From Candidatus Omnitrophota bacterium (GTDB lineage: Bacteria > Omnitrophota > Gorgyraeia > Duberdicusellales > 4484-171), in the NCBI GenBank assembly GCA_023135855.1, contig JAGLSH010000021.1, forward strand, positions 1 to 9,931: a stretch of 9,931 nucleotides of DNA, read 5' to 3'. Numbering within the stretch: position 1 is the stretch's first letter; every line of letters starts with the position of its first letter. Both the position numbers and the translations under genes were made by a program. Shown here piece by piece: positions 5,531 through 9,931 of this stretch. Below the pieces are notes generated by a model that worked only from the letters and a program-made list of their open reading frames with translations, was not told the origin of the DNA and searched no databases.

Positions 5531-6096
5531 TGAGTCTAGCCGATAAATTAACTACAATAAGAATTGTCCTTATACCTGTATTTGTTTCTTTGCTTATTTA
5601 CTCACAGTCGTATCATCACCTAAGACATATAGCAACGATAGTTTTTATTATTGCGGTTTTAAGTGATTTTTTTGATGGGCTGGCAGCTAGGATAAGAAAA
5701 GAGAAGTCGGAGTTTGGACAGGTTCTTGATCCGGTAGCCGATAAATTGCTTTTGTTTGCAGCATTTATTTCTCTTTATGTTTTTAGAGAAACTCTGCCTC
5801 TTGATTATAAAATGCCTTTAGGAATAATCTTAGTGATCGTAAGTAGAGATCTTATTATTCTTCTAGGAGTAATAATTATTAATGTTTTAAAAAAGCAAGC
5901 TTTTATGGAGCCATCTTTTTTGGGCAAGATGACTACTTTTTTCCAAATGTTTACAATTTTGGCCTTGCTTTTTAATAGTTCTTTTTTTCCTTGGATTTGG
6001 AAAGGAGCAGTGTTTTTCACATTAGCCTCAGGAGTTGATTATTTTTTAAGAGGAGTTAGAGTCTTAAATGGGAATGATAAAACTTTTAATCCTTAG
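5530..6096 (+). CDS. pgsA: CDP-diacylglycerol–glycerol-3-phosphate 3-phosphatidyltransferase
   Basis: This integral membrane enzyme makes phosphatidylglycerol phosphate from CDP-diacylglycerol and glycerol-3-phosphate, the first committed step to phosphatidylglycerol and cardiolipin. The 188-residue protein carries the full CDP-alcohol phosphotransferase signature between residues 46 and 71: D46, D49-G50, A53-R54, G63, D67 and D71, with exactly the expected spacing. Several hydrophobic segments (about 10-25, 33-48, 72-88, 95-119, 133-150 and 155-172) fit the six-helix family fold. MSLADKLTTIRI is a typical PgsA N-terminus, which supports the ATG at 5530 even though no Shine-Dalgarno sequence precedes it. 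The ATG abuts a palindrome and competing hairpins. Other CDP-alcohol transferases, such as phosphatidylserine synthase, are possible in principle, but length and N-terminus favour PgsA. Its 3' end overlaps plsY. Confidence 0.92.
   Translation: MSLADKLTTIRIVLIPVFVSLLIYSQSYHHLRHIATIVFIIAVLSDFFDGLAARIRKEKSEFGQVLDPVADKLLLFAAFISLYVFRETLPLDYKMPLGIILVIVSRDLIILLGVIIINVLKKQAFMEPSFLGKMTTFFQMFTILALLFNSSFFPWIWKGAVFFTLASGVDYFLRGVRVLNGNDKTFNP
6051..6055 (+). promoter_or_regulatory. Ribosome binding site of plsY, inside pgsA
   Basis: AGGAG lies 12 nt before the ATG at 6068 and 18 nt before the alternative in-frame ATG at 6074. The spacing favours 6068, although it is on the long side. Confidence 0.45.
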
Positions 6097-6670
6097 TTAT
6101 ATTATTGGTGGGATACCTTTTGGTTTTTTAGCTGTTTACTTAGTTAAAAAGGCGGATATAAGAGGGCTTGGATCTGGTAACATCGGCGCTACTAATGTAA
6201 CTCGAGTGTTAGGGAAGAAGTGGGGTATTTCTGTATTTGTTTTAGATTTTTTAAAAGGATTTATAGTGCCTTTGATTGTACCATTTTGTGTTAACAATCC
6301 GCCAACATTTCTTTTTATTTTGGCAATCATTGCTGTTGTTTGTGGGCATAATTGGACTCCTTTTCTGAAATTTAAAGGAGGTAAAGGAGTTTCAACTAGT
6401 TTAGGAGGCATAGCTGGCTTAAGTTTTCGTTACCCTTCTTTATTAATGCTTTTAGGAATTGCTATTTTGGTTTGGACAGTAGTATTTGTCATTTTTAAAA
6501 TCGTTTCTTTAGCTTCACTAACGAGTGTTTTTTCATTTTTTATTTGTGCTCTTATTTTTTCTTTGCCTTTAGAATTTAAGATTTTTTCGCTATTACTCTT
6601 TGTTTTTATCGTAGTAAGGCATAAAAAAAATATAAAGAATCTTTTGAAGAATAAGGAATCTCAGTTTTAG
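6068..6670 (+). CDS. plsY: Acyl-phosphate:glycerol-3-phosphate acyltransferase
   Basis: PlsY transfers the acyl group from acyl-phosphate to glycerol-3-phosphate, forming lysophosphatidic acid at the cytoplasmic membrane. The 200-residue protein shows the three family motifs: GSGNIGATN near 35-43, GHNWTPFLKFKGGKGVST at 93-110, and RHKKNI at 184-189. Hydrophobic segments (about 4-24, 53-73, 80-94, 120-145 and 148-182) fit its multi-pass fold. A cytosolic PlsX partner would be needed to make the acyl-phosphate; it is not in this window. The gene overlaps the end of pgsA by 29 nt in another frame, so the two are surely cotranscribed, pairing the first step of phosphatidic acid synthesis with the phosphatidylglycerol branch. 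A start at 6074 (two codons later) is possible. Confidence 0.95.
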   Translation: MGMIKLLILSYIIGGIPFGFLAVYLVKKADIRGLGSGNIGATNVTRVLGKKWGISVFVLDFLKGFIVPLIVPFCVNNPPTFLFILAIIAVVCGHNWTPFLKFKGGKGVSTSLGGIAGLSFRYPSLLMLLGIAILVWTVVFVIFKIVSLASLTSVFSFFICALIFSLPLEFKIFSLLLFVFIVVRHKKNIKNLLKNKESQF

Positions 6671-6681
6671 CTGTGAAGTAT

Positions 6682-6710
6682 TTGACGTGAAACCTTTTAG
6701 AGAATATAAT
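6682..6710 (+). promoter_or_regulatory. Near-consensus sigma-70-type promoter of recA
   Basis: TTGACG (6682-6687) and TATAAT (6705-6710) are separated by exactly 17 bp: 5 of 6 and 6 of 6 consensus matches. The predicted start is near 6717, giving a leader of about 27 nt. No LexA operator of the CTGT-N8-ACAG or GAAC-N4-GTTC type is seen around it. Confidence 0.8.
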
Positions 6711-6733
6711 TTGACTATTAATTTTTAAAAATA

Positions 6734-6739
6734 AGGAGG
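6734..6739 (+). promoter_or_regulatory. Ribosome binding site of recA
   Basis: AGGAGG ends 4 nt before the ATG at 6744. It is the strongest ribosome site in the window, consistent with high RecA output. Confidence 0.75.
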
Positions 6740-6743
6740 AGTT

Positions 6744-7760
6744 ATGAGTAAAGATAAAACTATTGCAGATAATAAGAAAAAAGCTTTGGATCTTGCTCTT
6801 GCGCAAATAGAGAAACAATTTGGCAAAGGTGCGATAATGCGTATGGGGGAAGGGGTAAATATGACCATAGAAGTAATACCAAGTGGTATAATTTCTTTAG
6901 ATAGAGCTTTGGGAGTAGGCGGTCTTCCGCGAGGAAGGATAATTGAGGTTTATGGTCCAGAGTCTTCAGGAAAGACTACATTAACTTTAAGTATTATTGC
7001 TCAGGGCCAACAAAATGGTGGTGTCGCAGCTTTTATTGATGCTGAGCATGCTTTTGATCCGTCTTATGCTAAATTAATTGGGATAAAGTTAGAAGATTTA
7101 TTAATTTCTCAGCCGGATACAGGAGAGCAGGCTTTAGAGATCGTAGAAGCTTTAGTTAGGTCTAATGCTGTAGACCTAATTGTAATTGATTCGGTTGCTG
7201 CCCTAGTACCAAGGGCGGAAATAGAAGGGCAAATGGGCGACCCTCAGATTGCTTTGCAAGCTCGGTTAATGAGTCAAGCCCTACGAAAGCTAACTGCTGC
7301 AATAAGCAAGTCTAAAACTTGCGTCGTATTCATTAACCAGATAAGGATGAAAATTGGTGTGATGTTTGGTTCTCCTGAAGTTACCCCTGGAGGAAGAGCT
7401 TTAAAATTTTACTCTTCAGTAAGAATTGATTTAAGAAAAATTGCGACTATTACCACTCAAACTGGTGTAACTGGGATAAGAGTAAGGGGTAAGATAGTGA
7501 AGAATAAAGTTGCGCCACCTTTTAAGGAAGCAATATTTGAAATAATGTATAATGAAGGAGTGTCTAAGACCGGAGCGATAATAGATGCTGCTATTGATGA
7601 AGGAGTAATAAAACAAGCAGGAAGTTGGTTTTCCTATAAAGATAAAAACTTAGCTCAAGGCAAAGAACAATTAAGAAGCTTATTAAGAGAAGATGTGATC
7701 TTGAAAGAAACATTAGAGAATGAGCTAAATAGCTTAGCTACTGCGTCAGAAAATAATTAA
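6744..7760 (+). CDS. recA: Recombinase RecA
   Basis: RecA forms ATP-dependent filaments on single-stranded DNA, drives strand exchange in homologous recombination and repair, and in most bacteria stimulates LexA self-cleavage. The 338-residue protein has Walker A GPESSGKTT at 71-79, the catalytic Glu101 in EHAFD, Walker B VDLIVIDS at 143-150, and the DNA-binding loop 2 region at 198-217 starting NQIRMKIG. The C-terminal domain is complete. The acidic tail is short (ending ATASENN), so the protein is slightly shorter than E. coli RecA. The start is fixed by AGGAGG and by the usual N-terminal helix with KKKALDLALAQIEKQFGKG. It stands behind its own strong promoter and leads the probable operon recA-htrA-recX-alaS. 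No intein is present. Confidence 0.98.
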   Translation: MSKDKTIADNKKKALDLALAQIEKQFGKGAIMRMGEGVNMTIEVIPSGIISLDRALGVGGLPRGRIIEVYGPESSGKTTLTLSIIAQGQQNGGVAAFIDAEHAFDPSYAKLIGIKLEDLLISQPDTGEQALEIVEALVRSNAVDLIVIDSVAALVPRAEIEGQMGDPQIALQARLMSQALRKLTAAISKSKTCVVFINQIRMKIGVMFGSPEVTPGGRALKFYSSVRIDLRKIATITTQTGVTGIRVRGKIVKNKVAPPFKEAIFEIMYNEGVSKTGAIIDAAIDEGVIKQAGSWFSYKDKNLAQGKEQLRSLLREDVILKETLENELNSLATASENN

Positions 7761-7763
7761 TAA

Positions 7764-7767
7764 GGAG
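7764..7767 (+). promoter_or_regulatory. Ribosome binding site deciding the htrA start
   Basis: GGAG ends 5 nt before the ATG at 7773 but only 2 nt before the adjacent ATG at 7770. The spacing favours 7773. Confidence 0.6.
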
Positions 7768-7772
7768 TAATG

Positions 7773-9197
7773 ATGAAAAAGTATATAGCTATAGTGATGG
7801 TGTGTGCTTTGACGCCTCTGTTAGTTTATTCTCAGAGTTTAACAGGCTTAGAGAAAGCAATCGTTAATGTTGCTTCTGATGCAGGAAAAACAGTAGTTTC
7901 TATAAGTAGTGTAGTTAAAGAAAAAGTAGGAGCTGATTTTAATTTCGGTTCGTCTTTTGAAGATCTTGATGACCCTTTTGAACAATTTTTTGGAGAGTTT
8001 TTTGGAGAGTTTCCCGAAGGTGATTACGAAAGAAAGGGGCTAGGCAGTGGGGTTATCGTTGATAAAAAGGGATATATCCTTACCAATGAACATGTTGTGG
8101 CTGGAGCTGTTGAGGTAAAGGTTAAGCTTTCTGATGGGAGAGAATTTGATGCTGAGATTAAAGGAACAGATAAAACCAGTGATTTGGCAGTAATAAAGAT
8201 AGATGCAAAAGGACTTTTGCCAGCAAAATTAGGAAATTCAGACAATCTTCAAATAGGTAGATGGGTAGTTGCTATAGGGAATCCTTTTGGTTTCGCAATT
8301 GATAATCCTGAGCCTACTGTTACTGTAGGGGTAGTAAGCGCTCTCAATCGTTATTTACCGGCTTTAGGCAGGAGAGATAAGGGATACAATGATCTTATAC
8401 AAACTGATGCTGCTATCAATCCGGGCAATAGCGGAGGACCTTTAGTAAACCTTAAAGGGGAAGTTGTTGGTATTAATACAGCGATTATAACTACTTCTGG
8501 TGGTTATCAAGGAGTAGGATTTGCTATACCAATAAATAAAGCTAAGAAAATTTTAGATAAATTATCAACCGGCGAAAAGATTCTTTATGGATGGCTGGGA
8601 GTAGTTATTGACAATCTAAATGATGATTTGCGTAATTATTTTGGTGTTAAGGAGAGAGTAGGAGTAATACTTTTAAAAGTATATAAAGATTCTCCAGCTG
8701 AAAAAGGGGGACTTAAGGAAGGAGATTTAATTTTAAGCTTTAATAAAGAAGTTGTTAAAACAACAAGGGATTTAGTGAGAATGGTTTCAACAACTGATGT
8801 TGGTAAGCGTATCTCTCTTGAAATCCTTCGTGGTGGCAAGGAAATGACAGTTAAAGTAAAGATAGGGAAGACGCCTAAAGAAGGTGAAAAAACAGAAAAG
8901 AAAGAAAAAATAAAAAAGAGTTCGGGCAAGGTTAGTTTTCGAGGTTTAATCGTTGATGACTTAACACCTGTTTATCAACGTAGATTTAGAATAAAGAGTA
9001 GTGAGGGGGCAGTAATTGCTGATATTGAAAATGGCTCACTGGCCGATAAAAGTGAACTTCAAGTTGGCGATGTTATTAGCAAGATAGAGAATAAAAAAGT
9101 GAAGAGTAAAAAAGATTTTAAAAATGCTGCTTCTAGAGTAAAGGGCGATTGTCTCATAAAGACAAATCGTGGTTATTCAGTTCTCAAAGATAAATAG
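7773..9197 (+). CDS. HtrA/DegP-like periplasmic serine protease with two PDZ domains
   Basis: The family degrades or refolds damaged envelope proteins outside the cytoplasmic membrane. The 474-residue protein begins with a signal peptide (MKKYIAIVMVCALTPLLVYS, likely cut after Ser20; no lipobox Cys). The trypsin-like domain spans about 30-265 with the triad His107 (TNEHVV), Asp137 (SDLAV) and Ser220 (GNSGG). PDZ1 runs from about 272 to 366. A Lys/Glu-rich linker (about 367-386) leads to PDZ2 (about 387-470). The LA-loop region at 62-80 is Phe- and acid-rich (DPFEQFFGEFFGEF) and contains a tandem 12-bp DNA duplication. Two PDZ domains make it DegP/DegQ-like rather than DegS-like. It lies 12 nt after recA and 2 nt before recX, so it interrupts the common recA-recX pair. 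No sigma-E-type promoter is visible, and expression probably follows recA. Whether to call it degP, degQ or mucD cannot be decided. Confidence 0.93.
   Translation: MKKYIAIVMVCALTPLLVYSQSLTGLEKAIVNVASDAGKTVVSISSVVKEKVGADFNFGSSFEDLDDPFEQFFGEFFGEFPEGDYERKGLGSGVIVDKKGYILTNEHVVAGAVEVKVKLSDGREFDAEIKGTDKTSDLAVIKIDAKGLLPAKLGNSDNLQIGRWVVAIGNPFGFAIDNPEPTVTVGVVSALNRYLPALGRRDKGYNDLIQTDAAINPGNSGGPLVNLKGEVVGINTAIITTSGGYQGVGFAIPINKAKKILDKLSTGEKILYGWLGVVIDNLNDDLRNYFGVKERVGVILLKVYKDSPAEKGGLKEGDLILSFNKEVVKTTRDLVRMVSTTDVGKRISLEILRGGKEMTVKVKIGKTPKEGEKTEKKEKIKKSSGKVSFRGLIVDDLTPVYQRRFRIKSSEGAVIADIENGSLADKSELQVGDVISKIENKKVKSKKDFKNAASRVKGDCLIKTNRGYSVLKDK
7986..8009 (+). repeat. Two tandem copies of a 12-bp unit within htrA
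   Basis: The unit TTTTTTGGAGAG occurs twice back to back (7986-7997 and 7998-8009). Twelve bases keep the reading frame, so the protein carries a doubled FFGE in its LA-loop region (residues 72-79). Copy number could vary by slippage without breaking the gene. Confidence 0.8.
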
Positions 9198-9199
9198 GT

Positions 9200-9679
9200 T
9201 TGAAAAATTTTAATAAAGCTCTTAACTATGCTTTTCTTCTCCTAAAATATAGAGCGAGGAGTAAGCATGAGATTGTTTCTCGCCTTAAAGAAAAAGGATA
9301 TGCTCCAGCAATAAGAGAGAGGGTAGTAGTTTGTTTAGAAGAAAATAATTATATTGATGATAAAAAGTTTGTTCATCTTTTTACCAGCCATTCATTAGAT
9401 AAAGGTTGGGGTCCGATAAGGATTGATTTTAACCTTAAGAAATTAGGAATTTCCTCTCAATTACGTAAACAGGTTTTAAGTGGAAATTTTTCCTTTAGTG
9501 ATAAAGTAAAAGAGATAATTGAGGAAAAGTTAGAATATTACCAAAAGGTAAAACCATTTGCATCAATGCCAAAAATATGGCAAAAAATAATCATGCATTT
9601 GGTTAGGAAGGGATTTGATCTTGCATTAATTAATCAGGAAATAGATAATTTAGGGGAAAAAGGGTTTGAAAACGAGTGA
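9200..9679 (+). CDS. recX: Regulatory protein RecX
   Basis: RecX binds RecA filaments and modulates, usually inhibits, recombinase and coprotease activity. The 159-residue protein is of usual length. It shows the N-terminal signature of the family, with KALNYAFLLLKYRARSKHEI at 5-24, a KGY at 32-34, and NNYIDDKKF at 49-57, followed by the kGw/GP segment at 68-72 and repeated three-helix modules to the end. The only sensible start is the TTG at 9200, because the first in-frame ATG comes far too late. Its ribosome site is poor (AGG at 9196-9198 is too close), so it is probably translated by reinitiation from htrA, whose stop ends 2 nt before. It overlaps alaS by 14 nt. Similarity is by pattern rather than by catalytic residues, since RecX has none. 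Confidence 0.85.
   Translation: MKNFNKALNYAFLLLKYRARSKHEIVSRLKEKGYAPAIRERVVVCLEENNYIDDKKFVHLFTSHSLDKGWGPIRIDFNLKKLGISSQLRKQVLSGNFSFSDKVKEIIEEKLEYYQKVKPFASMPKIWQKIIMHLVRKGFDLALINQEIDNLGEKGFENE
9652..9656 (+). promoter_or_regulatory. Ribosome binding site of alaS, inside recX
   Basis: AGGGG lies 9 nt before the TTG at 9666. It supports this start codon for alaS. Confidence 0.55.
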
Positions 9680-9931
9680 GCTAAGAAAAAAGTATTTAGA
9701 ATTTTTTAAAAAGAAGAACCATATGCGTTTTTCTTCTGATACTTTAGTTCCTGGTGATGCTTCTCTTCTTTTTACCTCAGCTGGGATGAATCAGTTTAAG
9801 CCTTATTTTTTAGGCGAGAAAAAGGATGTGACTAGAGCCACATCTTGCCAGAAGTGCTTGCGTACCGGTGACTTAGAGAGAGTTGGTGAGACTGCCTATC
9901 ATCATACTTTTTTTGAGATGCTGGGTAATTT
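9666..9931 (+). CDS. alaS: Alanine–tRNA ligase, N-terminal part (runs off the window)
   Basis: AlaS charges tRNA(Ala) with alanine in the cytoplasm. Only 88 full codons are present before the right edge; a complete AlaS has about 850-900. The visible part is the start of the class II aminoacylation domain: SELRKKYLEFF at 4-14, FTSAGMNQFKPYFLG at 36-50, CQKCLRTGDLERVG at 61-74 and HHTFFEMLGN at 79-88, all closely matching the family. The usual SQKC reads CQKC here. The start is the TTG at 9666: no in-frame ATG precedes the conserved N-terminus, and AGGGG at 9652-9656 fits. The gene overlaps the end of recX by 14 nt in another frame. Order recX-alaS after recA is common in bacteria. Confidence 0.95.
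   Translation, partial: MKTSELRKKYLEFFKKKNHMRFSSDTLVPGDASLLFTSAGMNQFKPYFLGEKKDVTRATSCQKCLRTGDLERVGETAYHHTFFEMLGN

Noticed and set aside
6671..6687. LexA box starting at CTGT before recA
   Set aside because: Eight bases after CTGT the sequence is TGAC, not ACAG, so the dyad is missing; the bases instead form part of the -35 element.
7770..7772. First of two adjacent ATG codons as htrA start
   Set aside because: Only 2 nt separate it from GGAG; the next ATG has a normal 5-nt spacing. The product differs by one Met only.

Overview
This window is a compact, AT-rich stretch of bacterial chromosome made of conserved housekeeping genes, all on the + strand. No phage, transposase, tRNA, rRNA or CRISPR array is visible. 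The signal-peptide-bearing HtrA protease with two PDZ domains, the PlsY/PgsA lipid genes, the AroF-type DAHP synthase with an N-terminal ferredoxin-like domain, and the frequent ATGA junctions fit a free-living Gram-negative-type bacterium. The gene neighbourhoods and base composition resemble uncultivated lineages such as Omnitrophota (former OP3). That placement is an inference from memory of gene order and has not been tested by alignment.

Layout. (1) 1-2566: possible tail of an upstream gene, then aroF (DAHP synthase), tyrA (prephenate dehydrogenase) and cmk (cytidylate kinase), joined by 4-nt ATGA overlaps. This is an aromatic amino-acid operon ending in CMP kinase; aroA, often found between tyrA and cmk, is absent. 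(2) 2567-2855: a 289-bp gap with no gene. It holds an imperfect long inverted repeat and then a dense array of short perfect hairpins in which a recurring GGGA...TCCC block alternates with unrelated palindromes. (3) 2856-5359: lepA (elongation factor 4), a 128-bp spacer with a good extended -10 promoter, and lepB (signal peptidase I). (4) 5360-5529: a second gene-free, strongly foldable spacer reaching the start codon of pgsA. (5) 5530-6670: pgsA and plsY, two membrane enzymes of phospholipid synthesis, overlapping by 29 nt. (6) 6682-9931: a near-consensus sigma-70-type promoter, then recA, an HtrA/DegP-like protease, recX and the first 88 codons of alaS, closely spaced or overlapping.

How they work together: aroF and tyrA feed tyrosine synthesis; cmk supplies CDP; pgsA uses CDP-diacylglycerol and plsY starts acylation of glycerol-3-phosphate; lepB and HtrA handle exported proteins at and beyond the inner membrane; recA and recX form the recombinase and its modulator; lepA and alaS serve translation.

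Every coding region belongs to a well-known family. The parts worth a second look are the two non-coding structured spacers (2614-2840 and 5403-5530), the htrA gene lying between recA and recX, and a few local sequence oddities.
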